Source of the DNA: Synechococcus sp. WH 7803
GTDB taxonomy: Bacteria > Cyanobacteriota > Cyanobacteriia > PCC-6307 > Cyanobiaceae
Assembly: GCA_000063505.1 (NCBI GenBank)
Contig: CT971583.1
Coordinates: forward strand, 372,001 to 436,000
Length of the DNA: 64,000 nt
Direction: 5' to 3'
Both the position numbers and the translations under genes were made by a program. Numbering within the stretch: position 1 is the first letter of the stretch; each line of letters opens with the position of its first letter. The notes under the pieces were generated by a model. The model saw only the letters and a program-made list of their open reading frames with translations, was not told the DNA's origin and ran no database searches. Shown here one piece after another: positions 41,056 to 51,900 of this stretch.

Positions 41056-41175
41056 GCCCTGGTTTGCCAGGCGCTGAAGCAGCGGCCAGGCGCTCCGTGA
41101 GAGTCCGATGGCCAGCGTTGCAGCACCAGAGCGTGATGGGGAAGACGGGTCGTTCAGAACTGCAGCCTCGGATGG

Positions 41176-42510
41176 TCAGCGCTGGGTGCCATCAGCGTTC
41201 AATAGCTCCCTCGCCGATCCTCCCAGGCTGCTGGATGGTGCTGCCTGCGGAGCTTCCTGTTGCGGTGCTGGCGCAGGGGCGCTTTCGGCGCTGGGAGGTG
41301 TGTCCTCTTGGGGGGTGTCCTCTTGGGGGACTTCCTCGGGACGCGCGTCTGCGGAGGTTGGTGTCTCCGCAGCGGTGGCTTCTGGGGGGAGGACCTCCTC
41401 AGCTGGCCCTTCAATGGCCTCCTCAGTGGCCTCCTCCATGGGCTCATTCATGGGTTCGTCCAAGGGCTTCTCGAGCGCGACTGGCTCCTGCACAACCTGC
41501 GGTTCAGTGGCTGGTTCTGTGGCTGGTTCTGTGGCTGATTCCAGTTCTGGGTCTGGGGATTCGTCCGACTTGACCACGTCTCCCAGCAGTCGGGCGATCT
41601 GCGCGTCACTGAGCCGGGATTGCATCCAGATGGGGCGCGATCCCGGCTGATGGGTGATTGGCCGAAGTTGGTTATTGAACACAGGGCTCATCGGTTCACC
41701 CACGCCATCCAGGAGCTCCATCTGCACGCGCCCAGGCCCATTGCCGCCCCCCTTGATCCAGAGAGACTCCTGTCGGTCCACCAGAAAACTGTCTCCATTC
41801 ACGGAGATTCGCAGCCTCCAGCGAGCGTCTCCTTCGCGCAGGTTCTGCAGCGGTGCGTTCCAAATCAGCCAATCGAGAAAAAGGGGCTCACCGCCGCCCA
41901 GGTCCGACGGACTGACCATGGCAAGCCAGGGGGCGTCAGGTGCTGGCTGCGTTCCTTCAAGACCTTGAAGCTGATCAAAACGCCATTGCAAACTGGCTCC
42001 AGGGGTTTTCACCGCTTCGCCCCAGGGCATGGCCGCATAAGCGGTGAAACGGTGGCTTCCCGCTGTGAGCGCTGGGAGTTGGATGCGCAAGCGTCCGCCC
42101 TCGGCTTCGCTGAATCGCAGTGGAGGCTGGTCATCGATCTGCAGCGCCACATGGGCTCCCAGGCCGAACTCGGGATCCTGGGCCAGGGGCCAGTCGCTCA
42201 CCTGCAGCACCAGGGTTTGCTGGTTCGGCTGGAGCACCGTGCCATCGGCGGGGCTGGTGAGCTGCAACTGAGGATGATGAGCCGCCAGGGCTGTCTGAAG
42301 TTGTTGAACCGCCCCTGGAGGCGCCACTTCCTGCAGGCGTCCGCTTGGGGCAGTGGGAGCCAAGGGATCCACGGCTGACCCGGTCTCCATCGATCCCATC
42401 CGCCCCCATCCCCAGGCCGAGGCCGGCTCTGCGCTGGTGACCAGCAACACAACGCTGAGGAGAGCAGTGATCCAGCGGAGCCAGGATTGAAATCGGCCCG
42501 AAGCCGTCAT
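41176..42510 (-). CDS. Exported acidic repeat protein upstream of psaA
   Basis: 444 residues, not recognised. An N-terminal signal peptide (WITALLSVVLLVTSAEPASA) is followed by beta-rich segments containing PLAPTAPSG and LTSPADGTVL, possibly an immunoglobulin-like fold. From about residue 300 the chain is low-complexity, rich in Glu, Pro, Ala and Thr with (ATEP)n and QEDTP units, ending in a predicted unstructured tail. The ATG at 42510 is preferred to a TTG nine bases upstream. It is divergent from psaA and in the same frame as the downstream CbiG/CobJ gene. Confidence 0.75.
   Translation of the reverse strand: MTASGRFQSWLRWITALLSVVLLVTSAEPASAWGWGRMGSMETGSAVDPLAPTAPSGRLQEVAPPGAVQQLQTALAAHHPQLQLTSPADGTVLQPNQQTLVLQVSDWPLAQDPEFGLGAHVALQIDDQPPLRFSEAEGGRLRIQLPALTAGSHRFTAYAAMPWGEAVKTPGASLQWRFDQLQGLEGTQPAPDAPWLAMVSPSDLGGGEPLFLDWLIWNAPLQNLREGDARWRLRISVNGDSFLVDRQESLWIKGGGNGPGRVQMELLDGVGEPMSPVFNNQLRPITHQPGSRPIWMQSRLSDAQIARLLGDVVKSDESPDPELESATEPATEPATEPQVVQEPVALEKPLDEPMNEPMEEATEEAIEGPAEEVLPPEATAAETPTSADARPEEVPQEDTPQEDTPPSAESAPAPAPQQEAPQAAPSSSLGGSARELLNADGTQR
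41297..41341 (-). repeat. Tandem near-15-base coding repeat
   Basis: Units of about 15 bases (GGTGTCCTCTTGGGG on the plus strand) encode the PQEDT repeats near the end of the acidic protein. Approximate bounds. Confidence 0.5.
41501..41536 (-). repeat. Three tandem 12-base units encoding EPAT
   Basis: GGTTCAGTGGCT, GGTTCTGTGGCT and GGTTCTGTGGCT (plus strand) are consecutive 12-base units; the last two are identical, a sign of recent slippage or amplification. Confidence 0.75.
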
Positions 42511-42924
42511 GGGGACCAACTCAAGATCAGTCCATTCTGAATGCTCATGCCGGAGTCAGGAGATTCGGCGCAATTTGCATTACTTAGTGAGGCATTTTTT
42601 CGTTTGCGTGGATAATTTCTTGGGCAATTTAAAACTTTTTGTTGATAGCGGGCGTCATGAAAACGTCAGGCCCAGACAGGCGCGCGGCCGGATTGAACCT
42701 TTGTAACTCCATGGGGTCTTCTGTGCATCTGCGCCCCTATGCTTCCGCCAGCGGTCCCCTCTTTGGGGCCCAGCGCTCCAGTGGCCGACAGGGGTTTCGC
42801 TCCTGTCGCCATTGGCGCCCGGTCGTGGTGACGCTTCGCGGAGCTGCGTCCGGGGCCCCGGTGAACATCTGTTTATCGGAGGGGTGGCCCACCACCTCGA
42901 TCCCGTCCCTCGAGGAACGACTCG
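42511..42924 (+). promoter_or_regulatory. psaA upstream region
   Basis: 414 bases without a gene, lying between the divergent starts of the acidic protein and psaA. TATGCT at 42738-42743 is the best -10 box. GTTACAAA on the minus strand at 42700-42707 matches one HLR1 half-site. The leader to the psaA ATG would be about 170 bases, with a GAGGA box before the start. Nothing coding is seen. Confidence 0.5.
42690..42707 (-). promoter_or_regulatory. HLR1-like element (candidate RpaB site) before psaA
   Basis: On the minus strand GTTACAAA (42707 to 42700) matches the 8-base HLR1 half-site; the second half after 2 bases, TTCAATCC, matches at only 3 of 8 positions. RpaB is known to control photosystem I genes through HLR1 elements. 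About 30 bases upstream of the -10. Confidence 0.35.
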
Positions 42925-45228
42925 ATGACCATCAGCCCACCAGAGCGTGGGAGCACCGCGAAGACTCAGGTTGAAAAGGTTGACAATCCAGCAACCTTCG
43001 AGCTGTTCGGCAAGCCCGGACACTTCGACCGAGCTCTCGCGAAAGGTCCCAAAACCACCACTTGGGTTTGGAACCTCCACGCCAATGCTCACGATTTCGA
43101 CAGCCACACGAGTGACCTTGAGGAGGTCTCTCGGAAGATCTTCAGTGCTCACTTCGGCCATCTGGCCGTGATCTTCATCTGGCTAAGCGGTGCCTTCTTC
43201 CATGGAGCCCGCTTCTCCAATTTCTCCGGTTGGCTTGCTGACCCCACCCACGTGAAGCCCAGCGCTCAGGTGGTGTGGCCAGTGTTCGGCCAGGAGATCC
43301 TCAATGGCGATATGGGTGCCGGTTTCCAGGGCATTCAGATCACCTCAGGCCTCTTCCATGTCTGGCGTGCCTGGGGCATCACCAACGAAACGCAGCTGAT
43401 GTCTTTGGCCATCGGCGCTCTGGTGATGGCCGGCCTGATGCTCAATGCAGGCGTTTTCCACTATCACAAAGCAGCTCCAAAGCTGGAGTGGTTCCAGAAC
43501 GTTGAGTCGATGCTCAACCACCACCTCGCTGGACTGCTCGGCCTCGGGTCACTGTCCTGGACAGGTCACCTTCTGCACGTGTCCCTGCCCACCACCAAGT
43601 TGATGGATGCCATCGACGCCGGCCAGCCGCTGGTGCTCAATGGCAAGACCATCGCTTCTGTGGCGGACATCCCCCTGCCGCACGAATTCTTCAATCAGGA
43701 TTTGCTGGCGCAGCTCTATCCCGGATTCGGTGCCGGTATCGGTGCTTTCTTCTCGGGTAACTGGGCCGCCTACAGCGATTTCCTCACCTTCAAGGGTGGT
43801 CTGAATCCAGTCACCGGCAGCATGTGGATGAGCGATATCGCCCATCACCATCTGGCCATCGCGGTGCTGTTCATCGTGGCCGGTCACATGTACCGCACGA
43901 ACTGGGGCATCGGTCACTCCATCAAGGAGATCCTTGAAGGCCAGAAGGGTGATCCCCTGCTGTTCCCTGCCACGAAGGGCCATGACGGCCTGTTCGAGTT
44001 CATGACCACAAGCTGGCACGCCCAGCTGGCTGTGAACCTCGCCATGCTCGGTTCCCTGAGCATCATCGTGGCCCAGCACATGTATGCGATGCCTCCATAC
44101 GCCTACATGTCAATCGACTACCCGACGCAGATCGGTTTGTTCACCCATCACATGTGGATTGGTGGCTTCCTGATCGTCGGTGCGGCAGCGCACGCTGCCA
44201 TCGCGATGATCCGCGATTACGACCCTGCCAAGCATGTGGACAACGTGCTCGACCGGGTGCTGAAGGCTCGTGACGCCCTGATCAGCCACCTCAACTGGGT
44301 GTGCATCTGGCTGGGCTTCCACAGCTTCGGCCTCTACATCCACAACGACACCATGCGTGCTCTGGGGCGTCCCCAGGACATGTTCAGCGACTCAGCGATT
44401 CAGCTGAAGCCTGTGTTCGCACAGTGGATTCAGGGACTGCACGCCGCTGCTGCTGGCAGCACTGCTCCCAACGCCCTTGCGGGTGTCAGCGAGGTGTTCA
44501 ACGGTTCCGTCGTTGCCGTGGGTGGCAAGGTTGCAGCAGCGCCGATCCCCCTGGGCACCGCCGATTTCATGGTGCACCACATCCACGCCTTCACGATTCA
44601 CGTGACGGTGTTGATCCTGCTCAAGGGTGTGCTCTACGCCCGTAATTCCCGCCTCATCCCTGATAAGGCCAATCTTGGCTTCCGTTTCCCTTGCGACGGC
44701 CCCGGCCGTGGCGGCACCTGCCAGGTGTCCGCATGGGACCACGTGTTCCTGGGTCTGTTCTGGATGTACAACTCCCTCTCCATCGTGATCTTCCACTTCT
44801 CCTGGAAGATGCAGAGCGATGTGTGGGGAACGGTGAATGCTGACGGTTCCGTTCAGCACATCACCAACGGCAATTTTGCCAACAGCGCCATCACCATCAA
44901 CGGCTGGCTGCGTGACTTCCTGTGGGCTCAGGCTGCTCAGGTGATCAACAGCTACGGCTCCAACACCAGCGCCTATGGCCTGATGTTCCTTGGTGCTCAC
45001 TTCGTCTGGGCCTTCAGCCTGATGTTCCTGTTCAGCGGCCGCGGCTACTGGCAAGAGCTGATCGAGTCCATTGTTTGGGCTCACAACAAGCTGAAGGTGG
45101 CCCCCGCCATCCAGCCCCGTGCGCTGTCCATCACCCAGGGCCGTGCCGTGGGTGTCGCTCATTACCTCTTGGGCGGCATTGCGACCACATGGGCCTTCTT
45201 CCACGCCCACATCCTTGTGGTCGGCTGA
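42925..45228 (+). CDS. psaA: Photosystem I P700 apoprotein A1
   Basis: PsaA and PsaB form the photosystem I core and bind P700, A0, A1 and the Fx cluster. The 767-residue protein has eleven membrane helices. It carries the conserved Fx loop [19 protein letters not shown], whose two cysteines are ligands shared with PsaB, and the C-terminal [19 protein letters not shown] with P700 ligand and electron-transfer region. The ATG follows a GAGGA box. psaB follows 22 bases downstream. Confidence 0.98.
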   Translation: MTISPPERGSTAKTQVEKVDNPATFELFGKPGHFDRALAKGPKTTTWVWNLHANAHDFDSHTSDLEEVSRKIFSAHFGHLAVIFIWLSGAFFHGARFSNFSGWLADPTHVKPSAQVVWPVFGQEILNGDMGAGFQGIQITSGLFHVWRAWGITNETQLMSLAIGALVMAGLMLNAGVFHYHKAAPKLEWFQNVESMLNHHLAGLLGLGSLSWTGHLLHVSLPTTKLMDAIDAGQPLVLNGKTIASVADIPLPHEFFNQDLLAQLYPGFGAGIGAFFSGNWAAYSDFLTFKGGLNPVTGSMWMSDIAHHHLAIAVLFIVAGHMYRTNWGIGHSIKEILEGQKGDPLLFPATKGHDGLFEFMTTSWHAQLAVNLAMLGSLSIIVAQHMYAMPPYAYMSIDYPTQIGLFTHHMWIGGFLIVGAAAHAAIAMIRDYDPAKHVDNVLDRVLKARDALISHLNWVCIWLGFHSFGLYIHNDTMRALGRPQDMFSDSAIQLKPVFAQWIQGLHAAAAGSTAPNALAGVSEVFNGSVVAVGGKVAAAPIPLGTADFMVHHIHAFTIHVTVLILLKGVLYARNSRLIPDKANLGFRFPCDGPGRGGTCQVSAWDHVFLGLFWMYNSLSIVIFHFSWKMQSDVWGTVNADGSVQHITNGNFANSAITINGWLRDFLWAQAAQVINSYGSNTSAYGLMFLGAHFVWAFSLMFLFSGRGYWQELIESIVWAHNKLKVAPAIQPRALSITQGRAVGVAHYLLGGIATTWAFFHAHILVVG

Positions 45229-45250
45229 CCTCTCCTGACCTTTCCCTCTA

Positions 45251-47467
45251 ATGGCAACGAAATTTCCTTCGTTCAGCCAGGGTCTGGCACAGGACCCGAC
45301 AACCCGCCGCATCTGGTACGGGATCGCCACGGCTCACGACTTCGAGAGCCATGACGGAATGACGGAGGAGAAGCTTTACCAAAAGCTCTTCTCCACCCAT
45401 TTCGGACACCTCGCGATCATCGGCCTGTGGGTTTCGGGCAACCTGTTCCACATCGCCTGGCAGGGCAACTTCGAGCAGTGGGTCGCCGACCCTCTGCACG
45501 TGCGCCCCATCGCTCACGCAATTTGGGATCCCCACTTCGGTCAAGGCGCCATTGACGCCTTCACCCAAGCGGGTGCCTCCTCACCGGTGAACATCGCCTA
45601 CTCGGGCCTGTATCACTGGTTCTACACAATCGGCATGACCACCAATGCCGAGCTGTATCAGGGTTCCATCTTCATGATGATCCTTTCGGCTTGGGCTCTG
45701 TTCGCCGGTTGGCTTCACCTCCAGCCCAAGTTCCGCCCTTCACTGGCTTGGTTCAAAAACGCGGAATCCCGCCTGAACCACCACCTGGCTGTTCTCTTCG
45801 GCTTCAGCTCCATCGCCTGGACCGGTCACCTGGTTCACGTGGCGATTCCTGAGTCCCGTGGTCAACACGTTGGTTGGGATAACTTCCTCAACGTGATGCC
45901 CCACCCCGCCGGTCTGGGACCCTTCTTCACCGGCAACTGGGGTGTGTATGCCCAGAATCCCGACACCATGGGCCAGGTGTTCGGATCTGCAGAGGGATCC
46001 GGCACCGCGATCCTGACGTTCCTGGGTGGCTTCCACCCTCAAACTGAGGCTCTCTGGCTCACCGACATCGCCCATCACCATCTGGCCATCGGCGTGATCT
46101 TCGTGATCGCCGGCCACATGTACCGGACGAATTTCGGGATCGGACATTCCATCCGCGAGATCCTCGAAGCCCATAACCCCCCTCAGGGCACACCTGGAGA
46201 CCTGGGCGCAGGCCACAAGGGTCTTTACGACACCATCAACAACAGCCTGCACTTCCAGCTCGGTCTGGCCCTCGCATCCCTGGGCGTTGTCACCTCCCTG
46301 GTGGCTCAGCACATGTATGCGATGCCGTCCTACGCCTTCATCGCGAAGGACTACACAACCCAGGCTGCGCTCTACACCCACCACCAGTACATCGCCATCT
46401 TCCTGATGTGCGGTGCCTTCGCTCACGGTGCGATCTTCTTCATCCGTGACTACGACCCCGAAGCCAACAAGGACAATGTCCTGGCTCGGATGCTCGAGCA
46501 CAAGGAAGCGATCATCAGTCACCTGAGCTGGGTCTCCCTCTTCCTCGGTTTCCATACCCTCGGCCTCTACGTTCACAACGACGTGGTCGTGGCTTTCGGG
46601 ACCCCCGAGAAGCAGATCCTGGTTGAGCCCGTCTTCGCTCAGTTCGTTCAGGCTGCGTCGGGTAAGGCGATCTACGGCTTCGACGTTCTGCTCGCCAATA
46701 CCGGTGGTGTGGCCGCCAATGCCAACGCTGCCTACATGGGCGGTTGGATGGATGCCATCAACGGTGTACGCGGCAGCAACGACCTGTTCCTGCCCATCGG
46801 CCCTGGTGACTTCCTTGTTCACCACGCCATCGCTCTGGGACTGCACACCACCACCCTGATCCTTGTGAAGGGTGCGCTGGATGCCCGTGGTTCCAAGCTG
46901 ATGCCCGACAAGAAGGACTTCGGCTACTCCTTCCCCTGCGACGGCCCCGGCCGTGGCGGCACCTGCGACATCTCCGCTTGGGACGCCTTCTATCTGGCCG
47001 TCTTCTGGGCTTTGAACACCGTGGGTTGGGTCACCTTCTACTGGCATTGGAAGCACCTCGCCATCTGGCAGGGCAACGTGGCTCAGTTCAACGAATCCAG
47101 CACCTATCTCATGGGCTGGTTCCGCGACTATCTGTGGCTTAATTCCTCCCAGCTGATCAACGGTTACAACCCGTTCGGCAGCAACAACCTCGCCGTCTGG
47201 GCCTGGATGTTCCTGTTCGGTCACCTGGTGTGGGCCACCGGTTTCATGTTCCTGATCTCCTGGCGTGGTTACTGGCAAGAGCTGATCGAGACCATCGTCT
47301 GGGCTCACCAGCGCACCCCTCTGGCCAACCTCGTCGGCTGGCGCGACAAGCCTGTGGCTCTGTCCATCGTTCAGGCCCGTGTTGTGGGACTCGCCCACTT
47401 CACGATCGGGTACATCCTCACGTACGCCGCATTCCTGATCGCTTCGACCTCTGGCAAGTTCGGTTGA
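45251..47467 (+). CDS. psaB: Photosystem I P700 apoprotein A2
   Basis: The partner of PsaA in the photosystem I core. The 738-residue protein starts [21 protein letters not shown] and carries the Fx loop [18 protein letters not shown] and the C-terminal [19 protein letters not shown], with eleven membrane helices as in PsaA. psaA-psaB are co-transcribed and a strong terminator follows 50 bases after the stop. Confidence 0.98.
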   Translation: MATKFPSFSQGLAQDPTTRRIWYGIATAHDFESHDGMTEEKLYQKLFSTHFGHLAIIGLWVSGNLFHIAWQGNFEQWVADPLHVRPIAHAIWDPHFGQGAIDAFTQAGASSPVNIAYSGLYHWFYTIGMTTNAELYQGSIFMMILSAWALFAGWLHLQPKFRPSLAWFKNAESRLNHHLAVLFGFSSIAWTGHLVHVAIPESRGQHVGWDNFLNVMPHPAGLGPFFTGNWGVYAQNPDTMGQVFGSAEGSGTAILTFLGGFHPQTEALWLTDIAHHHLAIGVIFVIAGHMYRTNFGIGHSIREILEAHNPPQGTPGDLGAGHKGLYDTINNSLHFQLGLALASLGVVTSLVAQHMYAMPSYAFIAKDYTTQAALYTHHQYIAIFLMCGAFAHGAIFFIRDYDPEANKDNVLARMLEHKEAIISHLSWVSLFLGFHTLGLYVHNDVVVAFGTPEKQILVEPVFAQFVQAASGKAIYGFDVLLANTGGVAANANAAYMGGWMDAINGVRGSNDLFLPIGPGDFLVHHAIALGLHTTTLILVKGALDARGSKLMPDKKDFGYSFPCDGPGRGGTCDISAWDAFYLAVFWALNTVGWVTFYWHWKHLAIWQGNVAQFNESSTYLMGWFRDYLWLNSSQLINGYNPFGSNNLAVWAWMFLFGHLVWATGFMFLISWRGYWQELIETIVWAHQRTPLANLVGWRDKPVALSIVQARVVGLAHFTIGYILTYAAFLIASTSGKFG

Positions 47468-47518
47468 TCGCTTGATTCAACGAACCTGCATCTGACGTCA
47501 GCAGTCGTTCCTCCTCTG

Positions 47519-47549
47519 TCCCGTCCGGTTGTCCGGACGGGATTTTTTT
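47519..47549 (+). terminator. Rho-independent terminator of psaAB
   Basis: A 10-bp stem (TCCCGTCCGG / CCGGACGGGA) with loop TTGT, followed by seven Ts. It ends the psaAB operon before the convergent cupin gene. Confidence 0.93.
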
Positions 47550-47556
47550 ATGGCAA

Positions 47557-48483
47557 CTAGCCGCTGAAGCGGATGTCGAGCGTGCGCAAGTAGGTGTGCA
47601 GGCCAGCATCTTGAATCGGCAGAACGTACGCGTCCGCGCCGGATTCGTTGTGATGGGAATGCCAGTAGCCAGGCGGGGTGACGAAAGCTGCACCCGGGGC
47701 CCAGTCTTCCCGGTGTGGGTTGATGATCCGCCCCTGATCATTGAGCTGCGTGCCAATCAGGGTGTAACAGCCTGGTTCGCAGGCCACAGCGAAGTCCAAG
47801 GCGATGGATTGATGGCGGTGGGGCATCTGCTCCTGGTGGGCCGGAAGAATGCCGAGCATGGCCCAGAGGGTGTGGCTCACGGTGCGTGACTGGGGAAAGG
47901 CGCTGTTGCCCAGGAGCACACTCACTCGGTTGGCCTTCGAACCCACGGCGCTGCTCGCGATCTCAGAGAGTTTCCGCTGACTGTCGCGATGGCTGTAGAA
48001 GGTGGGTTCAAAACGGGCTTGGCTTGGTGCGACTCCCAAATGCCTCAACAGCGGCGCGTCGTGCACCCAGTAGATGGCCGCCTTGTCTGCACTGGTGTGA
48101 ATAGCGTCGCCGCCGGCCGGTAGAACGAGCATGTCGCCCTTGCTCCAGGCGAAGCGTTGACCGCAGGCAGCCGTTTCGCCATGACCCTCGGCCACGAAGA
48201 ACAGCTGGCTGGTGGCCACTGCTGCTGTACGCAACTCCTCCTGATCCAGACGCACGAAGTTGGCGCAGAGTGAGGGGCCTGTAGCTGGCCCTGCGCAGCC
48301 CAGTTCCGCACTCAGATCCAGAGGCAGCACTGCGCTGCCAGGTTCCTCAAAGAAGCTGGGCGAAAAGCTCCGATATGGCACGAGCTCGGTCAGGCCGCTG
48401 CGAATCGGATTGGCCGCTTCCCCGTAGGAGAAGTATTGGGCCTGCTCCGAGGACAGGCTTTGTGTGGTTGCACTGCTCACCAT
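47557..48483 (-). CDS. Bicupin protein, gentisate dioxygenase-like
   Basis: A 308-residue two-barrel cupin. The first barrel carries LFFVAEGHGETAACGQRFAWSKGDMLVLPAG; the second has MPHRHQSIALDFAV and TPPGYWHSHHNESG, where clustered His residues may hold a metal. The layout resembles gentisate or homogentisate-type dioxygenases, but the substrate is not evident. It is convergent with psaB and ends right after the psaAB terminator. The next gene is divergent, 155 bases away. Confidence 0.8.
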   Translation of the reverse strand: MVSSATTQSLSSEQAQYFSYGEAANPIRSGLTELVPYRSFSPSFFEEPGSAVLPLDLSAELGCAGPATGPSLCANFVRLDQEELRTAAVATSQLFFVAEGHGETAACGQRFAWSKGDMLVLPAGGDAIHTSADKAAIYWVHDAPLLRHLGVAPSQARFEPTFYSHRDSQRKLSEIASSAVGSKANRVSVLLGNSAFPQSRTVSHTLWAMLGILPAHQEQMPHRHQSIALDFAVACEPGCYTLIGTQLNDQGRIINPHREDWAPGAAFVTPPGYWHSHHNESGADAYVLPIQDAGLHTYLRTLDIRFSG

Positions 48484-48638
48484 GCGCCCATCACCTCAGT
48501 CTTAAAAAGAGACCCACCTTACGAATCGACGCTTTGGGCTTCGGTATGCACCGCGTCATGTTTTCGCTGAGGCTCAGTCACCTTTCCGCGGCTCTTGGAC
48601 GCTGAACTAGGTCATCTCCGCCGTACACCTGGCTCACC

Positions 48639-48944
48639 ATGCCGACGTTGCCTCCCCGTCTCGAACTTGTGTTGCTTCTTTCCGCGGCAGCGACCGGTTA
48701 CAACCTCACGATGCAGATCCTGCCCGGTCAGCGCATCGACCTGGCGCAGTTCGATGCTGAGGAGCGTGTTCAGGCTTCGGAGACTTTGTCTTCGTCCGAC
48801 GCTGTCTCGGTTTCAAACTCCCCGCTGCCCATCAGTCCTGCACCAGCGGCGGTGATGGAGGTGGCTGTTGTGACCGCCGGGGGGACCTGTGCCATTCCGC
48901 CCATGGGTGGTCCCGTCCTGAATGAACGGTTTGAACCCTGTTAA
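48639..48944 (+). CDS. Small hypothetical protein with signal-like N-terminus
   Basis: 101 residues, not recognised. Residues about 7-19 (RLELVLLLSAAATG) could be a short signal or anchor, followed by a Ser/Pro-rich linker and a C-terminus with two Cys (GTCAIPPMGG and FEPC). It overlaps the convergent RND pump gene by 4 bases at its stop. No known domain; the gene is supported only by length, position and plausible start. Confidence 0.5.
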   Translation: MPTLPPRLELVLLLSAAATGYNLTMQILPGQRIDLAQFDAEERVQASETLSSSDAVSVSNSPLPISPAPAAVMEVAVVTAGGTCAIPPMGGPVLNERFEPC

Positions 48945-51900
48945 CCATCCAGCTCCGGCATCGCTGGCCCCACGCCGCGCCAGCGTTTGAGCTGGAGATA
49001 GATCGCTGGAATCACAAACAAGGACAGCAGTGTGGACACCAACAATCCACTGAAGACGACCGTACCGATGCTGATCCGGCTGGCTGATCCGCTGCCGCTG
49101 GCCAGAAGCAGGGGCAGGAAACCCGCCAGCGAAGTGACCGCGGTGAGCAGGATCGGTCGCATTCGGTTGATGGCGGCTTCCTCGATGGCATCGAAGAGAG
49201 GGATGCCTTGCTCGAGGCGCTGATTGGCGAATTCCACGATCAGGATCCCGTTCTTGGCGGCCAGGCTCACCAAAACGAGAAGGCCCATTTGGGCATAAAC
49301 GTCCAGAGTGAGGCCTCGGAGTTTCAAGCCGATCAAGGCCCCGAGCAGGGCCATGGGCACGGTGAGCAGGATGATCAGAGGGTCGAGGAAACTTTCATAG
49401 AGCCCGGCCAACAGCAGGTAAACCACCGTGAGGCCGAGAGCAAACAGCACCCAGCTCACGGATTCAGCCCGGGTCTCTTCTTTGGCCAATCCGGTGAAGG
49501 TGAGGGCCAGATTGGATCCGCCGGTGCGATCGCTCAGGGCTTGGAGTAAATCGATGGCTTGTCCGCTGCTCACAGCATCGGTCGGCACAGCAATGATGCT
49601 GATTGAGCGGTTTTGGTTGTAGTGGGTAATGCTGTTGGCCCCCGAATCCCGTTTCAGGCGCGCAACATTGGCCACTGAGACCAGTTCGCCGCTGCGATTG
49701 CGCACCATCAGGCTTGTTAGGTCATCGGGAGTGCTGCGATCGGATCCCTCAAGCTGAACGTAGATGCTGCGGATCTGCCCGCCTTCGAAGGTGTCATCGA
49801 TGTAGCGACCACCGATGGCCGTGCCGATGTCACGAAGGGTTGGTCCCACTGGCAGGTCAAGGGCTGCCATCTGGGTTCTGTCGATCTCCAGTCGCCATCG
49901 AGGTGAACTGGCATCAAAGCGGGTGCTCACCCGCTGAAAGCGGCCGGAGCCCTGTGCGGCTCGAATGAAACGCTGCGCCTGGGTTTCGAACTCCTGAAGA
50001 CTCAGTTGGCCGCCACTGCGGTCCAACAGTTGCATTTGCAGGCCCGATTCACTGCTGAATCCCCGCACTGTGGGAGGCGTGGTGACAATCACCCTTGCAT
50101 CTGTAATTTGTCGCTGAAGAGCCTTGTTCAGCCGTTTCTTCACGGCTTCGCTGCTGTTCTCGCGCCCCGATCGCTCCTTCAGGGGGGCTAAACGCAAGTA
50201 AAAGGCGCCCCTGTCTTCTCCACTCTGGCCGAACGAACGGCCCGCATAGAAGTTGCCGCTGCGGATCAACGGTTCCTCCGCGATCACCTGACGGATCCGT
50301 TCCATCACCGCCTCGGTGCGCTCGAGGCTGGCTCCCTCCGGCAGGGTGAAATACCCCCGCACTTGTCCCTGATCTTCATCGGGGATGAAGGAGGTGGGAA
50401 TCGTTGCCAGGCCGATCCCCGTCAGCATCAGACCCGTCAAAATCAGACCGAGAACGATGCGACCGCGAGGGAGCCAGAGCGCCAGGGCTTGGCCATACCA
50501 GCTCTGCAGACGCCGCATCCCCTGGCGCAGCCTCTGGCTGATGCGTTTCACAGGCCCGGGTAAGCGCCCGCTTCCTGAACTGAGAACCCGGGCACAGGCC
50601 ATCGGGGTGAAGGTGAGGGCGTTGAAGGTGGAAAACAGGATGGCTCCACTGATGGCCAGTGCAATCGGTTGGTAAAGGCGTCCGATGGATCCTGGGATGA
50701 GCAGCACCGGCAGGAACACGGCAGCCAAGACGAGTGAGGTCGCCACCACCGCGCCAGCCAGCTCGGCCATGGCGTCTTCAGCGGCACCCTGAGGTTCAGC
50801 GCCGTCTTCGATTCGCCCGGCGATGTCTTCGCTCACCACGATGGCGTCGTCGACCACGATTCCGGTGGCGAGCACCAATCCGAACAGAATCAGACTGTTG
50901 AGATTCGAGCCGCTGAGCCGCACCACAACGAGGCTGCCGATCAAGGCGACAGGGACGGCGATGCCAGGAATCAGCGCCAGTCGCCAGCGCCCGAGGAACA
51001 GCACCAGCACCACCAGCACGAGCACCACCGCATCGCGCAATGTTCCTGTGGTGCGATCCAGGTTGGCCTGCACCGTTTCAGCGACATCCACAATCACCTG
51101 CATGCTCAGGCTGGGAGGAAAACTGCTTTCCAGGCGCTTGAGCGCTTCCATCACCGCGCCACTCACTTCGAGGGCGTTGGCACCGTCTCGCTGGAAAATG
51201 CCTACTGCGACAGAGCTGTTCCCCTCAAGGTTCAGGGTGCTGCTGCCGTAACTGCGCTGGCCGAGTTGGACTCGTCCAACATCCTTCAAGCGCACGAGAC
51301 CACCTGCCTCCGTGCGCTTCACTACCATGGCTTCGAAGTCAGCTCGATTGCGCAGACGTCCTTCTGCATCGATGGGAAGGCTGAACAGTTGTCCGGCGGG
51401 TGCTGGGGCTTCTCCCAGGCTTCCCACTGCCGCGAGAACGTTCTGCTCGGCCAGCGCTGCGGTGACGTCGTTGGTGGAGAGGTTGAACTGCTCTAGGCGG
51501 TTGGGATCAAGCCAGAGTCGGAAGGCCAGCTCGCTGCTCCCGAACACGCGAATGTCTCCCACGCCCGGCACAGCCCTGAGCGCTTCCCGTAGGTTCTGAT
51601 CCAGCCAGCCGCCGATGAAAATGGGTTCGTAAAGGCCTGGCGGAGCGCTGAACCCCAGGATCAACAGCAGGTCATCGGTGGATCGGTTCACGTTCAGGCC
51701 CTGGCGCGTCACGGCCTGGGGAAGCCGGCGGCTGGCCAGATTCACCTCGTTCTGAACCTTGATCGCGTTCAGTTCGGGATCCCCTGATTGGAAGCGGAGG
51801 CTGAGGCTGGCGCCGCCCTGACGGCTGCTGGACGTCATGCTCTCCAGTCCTTCCAGCCCATTGAGCTGTTTCTCAAGAACGGCTGTGACGCTTTGCTCCA

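Noticed and set aside
41501-41536. CRISPR-like tandem repeat
   Set aside because: The 12-base units are in-frame coding repeats (EPAT) with no spacers or cas genes.
45740-47398. A 552-codon minus-strand frame over psaB
   Set aside because: Mirror of psaB codons; low-complexity acid-rich translation and no start context.
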